Shown one piece after another: positions 35,299 to 48,880 of a stretch of DNA of 64,000 nt. Source of the DNA: Pomphorhynchus laevis (lineage: Eukaryota; Acanthocephala; Palaeacanthocephala; Echinorhynchida; Pomphorhynchidae); NCBI GenBank assembly GCA_012934845.2, contig WNNJ02002246.1, positions 142,273-206,272 on the forward strand. Direction: 5' to 3'. Each line of letters begins with the position of its first letter. Positions within the stretch are counted from its first letter, which is position 1. The translations under genes were made by a program, and so were the position numbers. The notes beneath the pieces are model-generated. The model was not told the origin of the DNA. It worked only from the letters and a program-made list of their open reading frames with translations, and did no database searches.

Positions 35299-35621
35299 AA
35301 CCAACGATCAAACATAAATACAAGCTAGTGAAATGGAATCAATGCAAGAATACAGTAACATCTTTAGCAGGGATTGACAAGCTTGATCACTTTGAGGGCT
35401 ATAATTTAATCTTGTTATGATCTGAAGTCCTTACTAATTTATAAAATGAAATAATTTTGTGATCAAGCAAAAACAGCTTTATAAAATATAGAATTTTAAG
35501 TTACTTTAATTGTGCAGTCATTGTTACAATTTAAATTGTTGATGGCACTGCATTTTGCTTTAATCCTATCTATAAGACATTAGGAGTACACTACATTTTA
35601 GTTTTAATGGACTGACATAAA

Positions 35622-37680
35622 TGTTGTATGACTTATCATTATTTGACCATTTTATAGATTGATCAATAAAGCCTCTTTGGCGAATCTTTGTTTACTACAA
35701 TTTATTGAACAATTGTATATATATTATTTCTTAAACTTTTTTATTGAACAATTGTATACGAATGGAGAAGTTTCTGAAACCCGAAATGCTCACAATCGCG
35801 CCTGACAATCAGAACGCTACCGTCGATTGGAGACATTGGAAACAGAGAATATCTTCATTTTTATCAGTAATTCTAGACATTACTGACGCTCGGAAACTCC
35901 TTATCTTGGTCAATTCAACCAGTGGAACGTTATATGCTTACGTTGACGAATGCAAAACGTTCGAAGAAACTATCGATAAACTGGAAACATTATTTGTGAA
36001 AGCGAAGAAAATATTTACAATCGACATCTTTTATACTCAACAAAGCAAAATCTGGAACAAAGTATCGACCAGTTTTTTTAAACTCTCATGCAAATCAGAA
36101 AAAATTAAGAATTTAAAGCTGTCACCGCCGACGAACATCATAACCAATATGTGTGCGATTCATTTATTCGTGGATTACGATCACAGCAAATCAGACAGCG
36201 TCTTTTAGAACGCATAGAATTGAAGTTAAAAGAAACTTACGACGTCGCACGAAATTTAGAACAAGCTGAAATACATGCAGAAAATTACGAAGACCGTAAC
36301 ATTCACGAATCATTTTTATCTGTGTCAAATTGCAATCAGTGCCGCCAATTTAATTTCTGACAAATCACTTACTCAATGCAAACTACTTATTTTTCGAAAT
36401 AAGTAGTTTGAACGAAACCATATGAACGAAACCGTTCATATGACGTCAGAAGATTACAGTAGCAAATTGTTAAAAATATGAAGGACATATATTTAATACG
36501 ATAATCAACTCATCCAAAACGTCAAACTTTGTTTCATCAAGAGCCTATGCTCCGACTTGATTCTCGGTCATCCCTTTTTACTACGATTCCAAAATCTCAA
36601 CATCGAATTCGGAGGATCAATTCCATTACCTCGCTTATTTGCACTACTTAGTGATGATTGCAAACCTATCCAAACCAAATCTCGTAGACGCACACCAGAT
36701 CAAGAACATTTTATAAAGTGTCAAATCAAACATTTGCTCGATAAAGTAATCATAGAACCTAGTCATTCTCCTTGGAGAGCCCAGGTGTTGATTGTTACTC
36801 ATAAATCAGGTAAGCGTAGATTAGTCATCGATTACTCTCAGACTATAAACAAATATACCATACTGGACGCTTACCCGTTTCCAAGGACAGATGATTTCGT
36901 AGAAAAAATCGCCAGGTATAGATTCTTCAGCAGCTTTGATTTAAAGGATGCTTATAATCAAATTCCACTACTCTATTCTGAAAAAGAGTTCACATCATTT
37001 GAGGCTGCCGGCCGATTATTTCAATATAAGTACATGCCTTTTGGTTTGACAAACGGCGTTGCAGCCTTCCAACGAACTATGAATTCAATAATCGACAAGG
37101 AGAAGCTAGTCGGTGTATTATTTTACTTAGACGACGTTGTGGTAGCGGGAAACACAATGGATCAACATAATAAGAACCTTAACGTGATTTTGAAGACTGT
37201 AAAAATACGGATTAACTATAAATCCCGAGAAAACTGTTCAGTGCAGTAATTCTATTTGTGTGCTCGGCTATCTCATTAACGACCGTATTCTCAAACCTGA
37301 TCCAAAGCGAGTGAGTCCTTTGTTGAGTATGTCACTACCTACTTCCTTGCGCGAAAAAGCTAGTATTTAAGGTATGTTTACCTATTATTCCAAATGGATT
37401 AGGCGATTTTCGGATAGAATACGTCAATTTGCCGACGCCACAACATTTCCGCTATCCCACAAAGCTTCCAAATCATTTAAATACATAAAAAGCCTTGCCT
37501 GTTACATGCAAGAAACAGATTGAAGAGGATAAACTACTTGTCGTCGAAACCGATGCATCAAAACTAGCAATCTCCGCAACTCTCAGTCAAGAAAAACGGC
37601 CAGTCACTTTCTTTTCGCGAGTTCTTTCGAAATCTGGAAAGCGCCAAGCCACAGTTGAGCTAGAAGCCCTAGCTATCGTT
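35622..37680 (+). mobile_element. Ty3/gypsy-type LTR element fossil, 5' part
   Basis: Parts in order: a possible short LTR ending TACTACA near 35699 (it contains AATAAA); gag-like sequence from 35761; the end of an aspartic protease (LILGHPFLLRF) near 36557; a reverse transcriptase with FDLKDAYNQIP and FYLDDVVVAG up to about 37250; and RNase H (ETDASKLAISATLSQ) from 37545. It stops abruptly at about 37680, where LINE A begins. The element is broken in several places (about five) and has no visible 3' LTR. Confidence 0.85.
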
Positions 37681-40392
37681 AGAGCGGAAAGCGGATTGGA
37701 TAGGAGGGCACAGACTGGATGGGGAGAGATAAACGTTGATCTGGATTAGGATAAGGCGTTCTAAGAGTTTAGAATGAGTAGGGAGTAGTGAAATGGGGCG
37801 ATAGCTAGAAGGAAGGGAGGGGTCCAGCGATTGTTTCTTAAGGAGGGGACGAACGATTGCGGATTTCCAGTGTGAAGGGAATACACGATTGCGGATGGAC
37901 GAATTAAACAAGGTTGTGAGAAAAGTGGATATCGATAAGCATATGGATTTAAGTGTGTGGGTAGGCAGGGGATCGGCAGGTGCGGAAAGTGAGACAGGGA
38001 GAAGATGAAAGAGTTCCGGGAGAATGAGGCTAGGTGGGGCCGAGTGGGATAAGATGGAGACCGGCTGTGAGAGAGCAACGTGGATACTTTGCTCTGGAGA
38101 AATGACGAATAATCATGGGGATTGATGTTGCACGGCAAAGAGGAGCGATCAAGGATTGAGTTAAAAGTATTCCATAGAGTCTTTGTGTTGAATGAGGTGA
38201 TTATTTTATGCTGCCAAAAGGAGTTGCATTTGGTACGTAGTAGGTGATGATGAGACCGCCGATGAGCAATATAGGTATTACGGAAAGACGGAGTGATCGA
38301 GCGGAAATCACGTCTGAGAGAGCGGTGATATACTCGAAAAGCATGACGGAGTCGATGCTCTGAGAGTAGAAATTGAATGTCAAACCATGGGGCACGGTGC
38401 AAGCGACGGTGTGGGCGAGGCTTGAAGGGCCAGAGAAGATCGATATTTGATGCGAGTTCAGAGTCGAAAATAAAGGCGAGATCGTGAGGAGAGGAATATG
38501 TTATTGTGGGATTGGAAAGAGACGATTTGGGTAAGGCAGAGCGGAGAAGAGAGAGGTCACGATTTCTCAAAGGGCGACGTAGGATTGTAGGTGGTTGAGC
38601 CGGGGTGTGGTTGTGAGTGAGATCAAGGGTGACGAGAAAGTGATCTGATAGACCAGGATCGGAGATTGACAGTGAGGTGTAGGCAGCAAAATGATCGGGG
38701 ACAGCGATGATATCGAGTGCCCCACTAAGGATATGTGTGGGGGCAGTGGATATGGGTTTGTTGTTATAGTTTGATATAATGTTGATCAACTGGATACACT
38801 CGGTGCAAAAGGGGCGGTCGAGGCCGATGTTGAAGTCGCCAAGAACGATTGAAGGGATGATGGACAAAGAACAGTGGGACAGAAGGTCAGCGAGTTCGGT
38901 AAAAAAATAAGGAGGTAGGAGCAGATGAACCAGGACGGTATACAATGGCGAGATTTATAGTGATCGGGTTAGAAGAACGACATGTGAGCAGTTCAAAAGA
39001 GAAAGGACTGAAAGGGGAAGTGATTTTGCGAATAGACGCGGGGTGACGAGCAAATGCGACATTGCCGCCATGATTAGAGAATTTATAAAGGGATTTGCTG
39101 AAGGGGGCGAGCGGATTCGACTAGTGAGCAACCGGCAGAGAGCAAACGGCGGATGGAGAGGTCGTCAGAATCGTAGTGCCAGGATTCGGTGAGGCAGAAG
39201 AGATCGATGGATTGCTTGATGAATAAGTTTAGGATGATATCGGATTTATTGAGAATATATCTAGTGTTGAGGAGGCCGAGGCGAAACCGTGTGTGGTGGT
39301 GATAGGGGCTAGTGGAGAAGACACATAGGGGAGATGGAGCGCCATCGAATTTTTGGGCGGGTGTGGACAACTTGAAAATTTCCGTCGATGTTTCGAATGG
39401 AGAGAAATGTTCGCCGTTTTCCTCGCGACGGCGTTTTTCGATGTGTGCAAATGAGAGTTGAGCGATTTCGGAGTGGGTGCGATCGGGGAAAATGTGAGTG
39501 GCTGAAGAGGGCATTAGTTTGAATCGTTGGGAGAGGACAGAAGACGCGTGAGAGCAATGCTTGAAAACAATTTATAGGAGAGGGGGCTGGGAAGGATTAG
39601 ATTGAGAAGATTGGTTTAGGCAGATGACTGCGAAGGAGAGATATTGTTGAAAAAAGATTGTTTATCCGCAGGAACAACAGTCGAGAGGATGGATCTGAAT
39701 GCGGACACATCGTGGTCGAAACGTTCTTGTGAAGATAAAGAGGTGGAAGGAGTAATATTAGTGACGATGACGCAACGATTGCGAGAAGGAAAGCGTTTCC
39801 GTAAAGGAGGACGAGTGACGTGAGTTGGTAAGATCACGATAGGAGAGCTGGGAGTCGAGGATATTAAGGGAGTAGGTTTGACAGCGGAAGACAAAGAGAA
39901 TTTGATAATATAGAGGGTGGTGAGCGTTGTGAGGAAAGGTTATGAGTCGAAGGATAGTGACGTTTGGTGGAGGTGATTTTGATTGAGAGATATAGGTTAT
40001 CAAGAAATGAGACATAAGGGTAGAGACGGGGTGACGGGGTGTGAAAATGACATGGGATTAGAAGTGCATGTGGTGACAGGATCAGTGGGTTGACAAAGGA
40101 CATCAGAAACGACTGGGGTGGTTTGAGTGGACACCTTGGATGTTGATATGTGCTTATTGGAAAGGTTGCGGATTAGTTTGTTGGCACAAAAGCCATATAC
40201 GAAGTCTTCTTTAGACTTATTCTTGTCGCAGGCGATTGTAGTCCCTACGCTGCAGTCGTGTGTCAAGCACTGTACTGGCAGTTGTCCATAGTTGGTGTTG
40301 GTCTTAGTTGTTTTCTTACGGCATCCTATTAACTCTAAAAATTTTGCAAGATTAGCTAGCTGAACTGGATTGATCTGGAACTGGATTGATTG
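37680..40392 (-). mobile_element. CR1/L2-like LINE copy A, 5' two thirds
   Basis: Runs on the minus strand. From the 5' end it has about two 16-bp monomers (GATCAATCCAGTTCCA, 40365-40392), ORF1 with a PHD-like finger start (CDKNKSKEDFVYGFC) near 40200, and ORF1 RNA-binding sequence (RCVIVTNITPSTS) near 39790. The endonuclease follows: LGLLNTRYILNKSD near 39250 and IVLGDFNIGLDRP near 38840. A linker then runs to the first RT blocks (SYRPISLLPTHSKL near 37800). The C-terminal RT half and 3' end are missing, because the element is cut at 37680. Several frameshifts interrupt the coding. It is closely similar to copy C in the opposite orientation. Confidence 0.9.
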
Positions 40393-42461
40393 TATGTATT
40401 TTAGATCTCAAACCTTTTTAAACTTTTTTAGATCTCAAAGTTTTTTCTCAGAGTAGATCTGCGTGGATTTAACTCGCAGATGTGAAACTTTGTGTCGTCA
40501 TCGTTTAACTTCTTTAAATGCTCAATATTTTCTGATTTTATCGCTAAAATCTGCGCATGCTAATTTCGTTCCTATACTGAGTTATAGTTTAGGTTCAATT
40601 TTTATTAAATCGCATAATTTTTTTTAAATAAATTAAAAATTTATTTTGCAGTTTGATGTTGTAGTTTTGCTGTATGGATCATGAATCTGTCAACTTTTTA
40701 TGTAGATTACTGTTAATAATAAGATAAATTTATGTTTTAGTGGCAAATCCGTACCAACCGTTCGCTTACAAGCCTATTAATAAAATTTAGCAGAAGAGTT
40801 CAGTGTGTATGTTCAGTCCATTTGTGAATATTGTTCGTTCAGTTTGATCGTTCAGTTCATTCGTTCAATAATCAGCAAAATAATTATTAGTTGTGATATA
40901 AATATTTCTATATTTTAACCACATTGTCAATATTAAACAATTAACAAAAATATGCTGGCAAATTTTACATGAGGAAATAACATTTAGGGTTGGCTCACTA
41001 TTTTGAGCTTTATAAATTGACAACAAAATGAGCTAAGGCTATTACAGTTGCATCACAAATACAAATGAAATTGAATTGTTTGAAAGTCAATCAATTATAG
41101 TGTGTTGAGAATATTTACTGGTGGTCAACGTCCAATCTGTTCTTAAATTTTGAAATTATTTATTTCGATACGATTTCTTCTGAAAGACTATTCCACGTTT
41201 AAATAACACTTCAACTGAGACATTAAATACGGGTTCGATTAAATCTGTCTCCTTCACATCCATGAATTGCCGCGTAATGAAGAATAATTCCTTAGTTATA
41301 AACTCTTTAGAGAGTTATTACAATCATAAAGAATATTTCATAATAAGCACATATCAATCTTCATGGGTGCATAATGAATGGATGATAATCCACCATTCTT
41401 CGTCCATTCTTTATAAGGTGGTAGACCCTTAAGTGAAACTGTCCACATTTGCAACATAAAATAAATTTCATTCTATCCAGTGTCTTTAGCCGATTTTCAT
41501 ACGAAAGATGAATTACAGAGGAAACAACCTAGTTGCATTTTTATATACACATTCAAAATATTAAGCTCACCAAGATTATTTAAATACGTGACAGCGGAAT
41601 CGTATAAGAGTTAACTCTTAATAAACCCGTTCGGTAGCAGTTTAAAAGTAGTTGAATCTAAGCTAACAAATGACTCCAACCATTCGACGCAATTTAGAAC
41701 ACATGTACTTAGTATGTTTCATAATTGATAAATCGGCGCTTACCCATACTTCAAGATCTTTATGGACTGATACGATCTCTATTGGTGAATTTTAATAATC
41801 GGTAATGGTTTCACACATCATAACAATGTCAAATAGATCCCCTTTAATACGCTATCTAATTCAACAAAATTGATATGTTGTACATCGCCTAATTTTCTAA
41901 TATATGAATTGTCCACAATTATTAACGAGCCGATTTAGAAAATAACAGTGAGAGCAATTATACTTGCATCTCGAGAAGGTTTGTGTTTTTCTACCGTCCA
42001 TACTCACCGAACCGAATCCTGTCTATATAAATGATCACTAATTTCGGTAACAATTCGGTAACAATTCGCTGGTGCACAATTCGGTAACAATCCGCTGGTG
42101 GATTGGTAACAATTAGTTGGTGCACATTTTATCCCAGTTTATATTGCATACCAATCTATTTATAACTTGTTCAGTTACGCAAGTAACCAGACACATGATA
42201 CTATGAAACAAGTTTATCTCATCAACAAAGCACTTTTTTATTGTAGGTGTACTGCGAATAGATGATACGTCTTTGTCTCGTGCCCATTGCAGAGCCCTGT
42301 CAAAGCATACAAATTTTAATCATAATACGTTTGATTCGTAAATCAAAAGTAATTGGTTTTAACACCAATTCATAATTTTGACACTACTCTGTCGGTTATC
42401 ACTATATTATTGTTCACAATGATATAATCAATGTAATGATCGGTACCAGTACTTAAAAAAA
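40393..42461. other. Spacer, no gene recognised
   Basis: AT-rich, with no coding signal. Positions 42040-42125 hold a short imperfect tandem repeat around GGTAACAATTCGCTGGTG. Confidence 0.45.
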
Positions 42462-45400
42462 AAGATTTATTTTAACGTGGCAAATGCGTGCCAGCGCACG
42501 CTTACATGACCACAACAAAAACAAAACTGTGAATCAGGCGTCGAGAAGGTGTGAACGGAGGAGGTGTTTGAATGTGATAAAAGAGGGAGCGCGGCGGACG
42601 TCGAGAGGGAGTTGATTCCAGGCGAGTGAGGCGGCGACGAGGAAGGATCGGAGACCGTAGTTGTTGGAGTAATTAGGAACGTGGAGTAAGAGGGTATGAC
42701 AGGAACGAAGCGATAGCGAGGTGGGGCGAGTATCGTCTAAGAAATGAAGGTTGATGAACGATGGGGAGCCGACAGCGATGAGACGAAAAGTAATGAGAAG
42801 AAGGCGGAGTTTGATGCGGATGTGGATGGTGGGCTAGGAGAGTTGGGCAAAATATGTGGATGTGTGGTCGAAGCGACGGAGACGAAAGAGCACACGAACG
42901 GCAGAGTTGATTATGCGTTGTAGGGGTAGGATGATGGATTTTGGAGAATTGGCGAAAAGGCTAAGGCAGTAATCAATTTTAGGGAAAAGAAGCGATGAAA
43001 GAAGAGACATACAAGAACGGAAGTCGATAAGGGGGCGGATACGGCGGATGTCACGAAGAATTAAGTTAGACGAGCGGACCTTGTCACGGACGAAGGGTTT
43101 AAGGGAAAGGTGATCATCGAAATGGAAGCCTAAGAAAGTGAGATTGTGGACTACAGGGATGATCGATGAGGCAAAAGATACAATGGGAGGAGATATGCTT
43201 GGTTTACGGGGAAGGATCCACATTATTTTGGACTTTTCGGCGTTTAGAACGAGATGGAGATTGGAGAGACGCTTGTAGATAGAAGAGAGACAGTTGGAGG
43301 CAGAAATGGCGATATCGTGTATGCGATGTGCGGGTGCATGAGCATAGATTAGAATGTCATCGGCGTATTGCATGACGTTAAAGGAGTAAGGTTTGATAAA
43401 TGGAGAGAGATCGCCAAGCAAAAGAGAGAAAAGCAGGGGACCTAGGACTGAACCTTGTGGAACCCCGCAAAAATAGGGATGGGAGGGGAGGATGATGAAT
43501 TAGAACAGACGCGAAAGGAACGGTCGGATAGATATGAGGCGAACCAAGCTACGGAGGAGGAAGAAAAGCCGTAATCATAACGAAGGCGAGAAAGGAGGAC
43601 GGAGTGTCGACAATGTCGAATGCGGAGGAGAGGTCGAGGGAGATGAGAACACTATATAGAGCCTTGTCTCGAGAAATGAGTAAGTTGTTGTACACTTTTA
43701 TGCATGCGATTTCTGTGGAGTGATTAGAGCGGAAAGCGGATTGGAAAGGAGGGTACAGATTGGATGAGGAGAGATAAGCGTTGATTTGTATTAAGATGAG
43801 GCGTTCTAAGAGCTTAGAAAGAGTAGGTAGTGAAATGGGGCGATAGCTAGAAGGAAGGGAGGGGTCGAGCGATTGTTTCTTAAGAGGGGACGAACGATTG
43901 CGGATTTCCAGTGTGAAGGGAAGATACGACTGCGGATGGACGAGTTAAACAAGGTTGTGAGAAATGGGATATCGATGAGCATATAGATTTTAATATGTGG
44001 GTAGGCAGGGGATCGGCAGGTGAGGTTTTGTTTGGCAAGGACATGAGGACAGATGATACTTCTGTAGGTGATACAGGGAGAAGATGAAAGAGTTCTGGAA
44101 GGATGAGAGTAGACTGGGCAGAGTGGGAATAGGATGGAGACCGGGGTGTGAGAGAGCAGCGTGGATACTTTAGTCTGGAGAAATGACGAATAATCATTAG
44201 CATTGATGTTGCAAGGTGTAGAGGAACGAGCCAGGATTGAGTTAAAAGTATGCCAGAGAGTCTTAGAGTTGAATGAAGTGATTATTTTATGCTGCCAGAA
44301 GGAGTTGCATTTGGTACGTAGTAGGTTGAGATGAGACCGGCGAAGGGCAAGATAGGAATCACGGAAAGACGGAGTGATCGAGCGGAAATCGCGTCTGAGA
44401 GAGCGGTGATAGACTCGAAAAGCATGGCGGAGTCGACGCTTTGAGAGTAGGCATTGGATGTCAAACCATGGGGCACGGTGCAAGCGACGGTGTGGGTGAG
44501 ACTTGAAAGGCAAGAGAATATCGAGAGTGGATGTGAGTTCAGAGTCGAAAAGAAAGGCGAGATCGTGAGGAGATGAATATGTTATTGTGGGTAATGATAG
44601 AGACGATTTGAGTAAGGCAGAGCGGAGAAGGGAAAGGTCAAGATTTCTCCAAGGGCGACGTAGGATTGTAGGTGTGTGAGGAGGGGTGTGGTTGCGAGCG
44701 AGATCAAGGGTGATAAGAAAGTGATCGGATAGACCAGGATCAGAGATGGACAGTGAGGTGTGGGCAGCAAAATGATCGGGGACAGCGATGATGTCGAGTG
44801 CCCCGCCAAGTATATGTGTGGGGGCAGTGGATATTAGTTTGTAATTGTAGTTGGATAGAATGTTGATTAAGCGGATGGAATCTGTGGAAGAGGGGCGGTC
44901 TAGGCGGATATTGAAGTCGCCTAGAACGAGTGAAGGGATTGAGGACAAAGAACAATGAGAAAGGAGGTCAGCGAGTTCGGTAAAAAATAAGGCTGTAGGA
45001 GCTGATGAACCAGGACTGTATACAATGGCGAGATCTAGAGTGATCGGGTTAGAATAACGACAAGTGAGCAATTCAAAAGAGCAAGGACTGAAAGGGGGAT
45101 TGATTTTGCGAAGAGACGCTGGGTGACGCGCGAATGCGACGATGCCGCCATGATTAGAGGATTTAGAAGGGCATGAGCTGAGGGGCGGGCGGATTCGACT
45201 AGGGAGCAACCGGCAGAGAGCAGACTGCGAATGGAAAGGTCGTCGGAATCTGAGTGCCAGGATTCGGTGAGGCAGAAGAGATCGATGGATTGCTTGATGA
45301 ATAGGTTGAGGATAAGATCGGATTTATTGAGAATAGATCTAGTGTTGAGGAGACCGAGGCGGAAACCGTGTGCTGTGGCGAAAGAGACTAGTGGAGAAGA

Positions 45401-46690
45401 CACATAGGAGAGATGGAGCGCCATCGAATTTTTGGACGGGTGTGGACAATTTGAAAATTTCCGTCTGTTTCGGATGGCGAGTGAAGTTTCGCCGTTTTCC
45501 TCGCGACGACGTTTTTCGATGCGGGCTGAAGAGATTTGAGCGATTTCGGAAGGGGCGCGATCGGGGAAAATTCGAGTGGTTGAAGATGACATGAGTTTGA
45601 ATCGTTGAGAGAGGACAGAAGACGCGTGAGAGCGATGCTTGAAAACAATTTTTAGGAGAGGGGGCTGGGAAGGATTAGATTGAGAAGATTTGTTTAGACG
45701 GATGAATGCGACTGGAGAAATGTCCTTGAAAAAGAATGGTTTATCCGCAGGAACAATAGACGAGAGGATGGATCTGAAGGCGGAAACATCGTGGTCCAGA
45801 CGTGCTTGTGGAGATAAGGAGTTAGAAGGCGTGATATTAGTAACAATGACGCAACGATCGCGAGAAGCAAAGCGCTTCCGTAAAGGAGGACGACTGACGT
45901 GAGTAGGTGAGATCACGATAGAAGAGCTGGCAGTTGATGATTTGGAGGGATTTGGTTTGACGACGGGAGACATAGAGGATAATGATAATAAAGAGGGTGG
46001 CAAGCGATGTGAGGAAAGGTTATGAGTGGAAGGATAGTGGAGGCTGGTGGAGGTGATTTTGATTGATGGATGCAAGTTATTGAGAAACGAGACAGGAAGG
46101 ACGGGACGTGGGGTGTCGGGGAGTGAACATACATTAGTTGTAACAATTTGCGGCTCCGTCACTGTATCGGTAGATTTATCATAAACTTGACAAAATCCAT
46201 CTTGCTGCGATACAATTTGCGGCTCCTTCAGATTATCTGATAATGGATTATCTGATGATGACGTAGAAACGCAATGAGGGGTAGAAATGTAAGGTGATTT
46301 ATCTGATACGACAAAAGAAATACTGGGTTGCAAATGGTCAATGACAGTAACATCAGAAGATTGAGCTGATTGATTGAGCAAAATTGAAGGATGTATAGTA
46401 ATACCTGTAGAAGAGATGGGAGATTTGGCATTCTTAGAGGCAATCGAATGCGGGAGAATTGGGCATCGAGGTTGAGACTTATTACAATACGAAGAGGCAT
46501 GTGTGGACATCGCTGCATTGCCAGATAGTTTCAATATATTTGTCTTGAGACTCTCTATTTCACTCTTCATCGTATTTATCATCTTAGCCGAACAGTAGCC
46601 ACAGTAGAATTCGTTGTCTGCAAGGCAAGATGCCTGGGATTCTGAAGTCCAAATACTTACCCACGTGTGACTTGTTAATGGATTACTCTA
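42462..46690 (-). mobile_element. CR1/L2-like LINE copy B, nearly full length
   Basis: The best-preserved copy. One frame, 46582-45035, runs from a short helix-forming segment through the ORF1 RNA-binding part (RCVIVTNITPSNS) into the start of the endonuclease (LGLLNTRSILNKSD, then FCLTESWHSDSDD). A second frame (45209-43806) continues the endonuclease (LVLGDFNIRLDRP, then DPGLSDHFLITLDL) and the linker. RT blocks lie near 43.4-43.8 kb, with MQYADDILIY at 43380. The thumb and C-terminal part run to 42834. Upstream of 46582 the same frame contains WTSESQASC and FYCGYC, the end of a PHD-like finger that is cut off at about 46690. The 3' end is at the TTTAACGTGGCAAATGCG motif (42473) shared with copy C. 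A few frameshifts remain, so it is unlikely to be active. Confidence 0.92.
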
Positions 46691-46746
46691 AAAAACAAAT
46701 GCTACCACATCACTCAAAATCTTCGGCGCTACTCTTAATTTAAACC

Positions 46747-47060
46747 TCAATCGAGTGAGATAATAGTATGATTTATTCCATTGCATACCGATATTTCCAA
46801 AGTTTTATCCAATGGAATTTGCAAGTAAGTTTCACTCAGATTCAAAATAGTTAGATTATCTCCCATTTTACGGCACTTTCGAAGCTTTAAAGTGCACACT
46901 AAACTCTTACATGTATGACTTGATGCAAATTGATTCAAGCATCGGAAATCTAACACCGGTCGAATGTTATTTTTATTCCGCTGATTCTCCACTAATATTG
47001 GTAAAATTGATCGCGGTTTCTCACAGCGTTTGGGTAGCCACCTATTTTGTACCCAATTCT
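46747..47060 (-). mobile_element. LTR-type reverse transcriptase relic
   Basis: The frame reads KPRSILPILVENQRNKNNI, then RPVLDFRCLNQF, then NLTILNLSETYLQIPLDK. This is the first part of an RT palm of the LTR-retrotransposon kind, in a branch different from the gypsy elements nearby. It is a broken fossil abutting the 5' end of LINE B. Its extent beyond 47060 is not clear. Confidence 0.6.
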
Positions 47061-48880
47061 GTAGAGTATTATAAATTTTGATTCGTACTGTTTAACCTAT
47101 CCCGTAACTCATGTGTGATTTTTCCACACTCAACTTAAAAAACGAACGGTTCTATCAGCATCTATATACACACCACCTACACTTCTAATAAGATCCATAC
47201 TAATCAGCGCAATATACCCCGGCAACAAATCTGATATTAAACACTCCAGATAACGATGCAGTAAGCCATATTTTCACTTGACAATGTACCATACTTCCAT
47301 TCATTAGCATTATAAGTACCTGTTTCTCGTTTTCGTCACCGTAATTTATTACATTTGCAGAAACGATTATTCCATTACATTAATTATCTAGCATAGCGAC
47401 ACGAAATGTACCATTAATTTTCACATATATTTAGGATTAAGTGCCCTTCTCTCATCCGGAGAAGCTACTAGCGCAAATTACTTTGCTTCTCCCGAGATCG
47501 TATTTTGAGCAATTTTGGTATAAATGACCGACTTTTCCACACGCATAGCATCAGTGATACTTATTAAGCGATTAATAGATCATCGAAAGTTATTCGGAAG
47601 ATCATTTGCGCTGTCGATACTTCTTTGACCTCGTCGCCTTTAATCACAAGCTGATATTGCTAAATTATCAAACACACTCATCTTCAACGGACTGTCGATT
47701 CTTGTAGTCTTAATGCTTAATTCTCGGCAATTTCGCAACAATATAGAAAACTCAATTCCTTCTATAAAGGACATGTTTTTTCAGATGCAGCAGCTTCTAC
47801 CTGCTGTAAATTACAAGGTCATGCACAAAGGCAATTAATAAGTACCGTTCAACCTCGTACAATATCATATGCGCGTATTGTCGAACTCTTTTACATACAT
47901 AAATGCATGGGAAATACATACATCAATGGATTCCTCAGGTCGCAACGTTCTACAACCGTGACTGTAAACTTAACATTTGTTTAAAAAAATGTAAATGACA
48001 GTGTTTCAACTTTCCACAATCAGCCTTATCATTTTCTGACAAATACAGTAAACGCTCTATCACACAACAAAATGAGGACCAACGTGCTTAAAGCCTCTAC
48101 TTTCTGCAAGCGACCGTTCATTCCGACCATTCTTGCTTATATTAACCATTAAAGGACTGTACCATATCGAACCATCGTACCTGCATTTTACTTCTTAGCT
48201 GAAATAGCATGTTGTTCAATCGTATAGAAATATATTAAAAGTATATTTTGTATATATTTATTATTTTGCGGCACGACATGTTCAAATGAAGTTGAAGAAA
48301 TGCTTTTTCCATTCCAATGTTTCTACATGTGTAAAGTCAGATTTTCGCAAAATTCGATCTGATATTTGTTTTTTTGACATACTACGACATGATGATGAGG
48401 TGAAAAACAGTTCAAAAGATGATCATTTACTTCCACATCAGTATATTTATGAACTTATGCCCCTACCTTACAACCGCAGCTGTTATCCTTGCAATTTTGT
48501 GTCCTACTCCCACATATTCGAAAAATTGTGCCCCAATTTCTAATCTGATGTTTATATGGTTTTAGTTCATATATGCTATCTGTATTAGATTTTTGCACGG
48601 ATATCTTAAAACGCAATCAATTGACGCTGTGCTGTAACGACAATAAGTTATGAGCAAATTGAATAATTTAGAAAAGTCATGTACACAATTTTTTATCTTC
48701 CATATTTAGCATGGAGCCTAAAATAATTAGAGATTTTAGTCTTTTACGTGTCATTTGCGATATTAACGTTTAAAACAGCACACCTATATTTTGCTTCTAC
48801 TCTGAGTATACACAATTTGTTTTAAAATTTGTCTTGTCATTTTTTAAAAAAATTGTCTTGGTTATTATAAATTCTTACCA
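47060..48880. other. Spacer, no gene recognised
   Basis: Mostly AT-rich. It may include further decay of the RT relic on its left. An open stretch at 48286-48543 (plus, ATG start, ends CPNF) is Cys- and His-rich by composition, but I recognise no family and see no supporting context. Confidence 0.35.
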
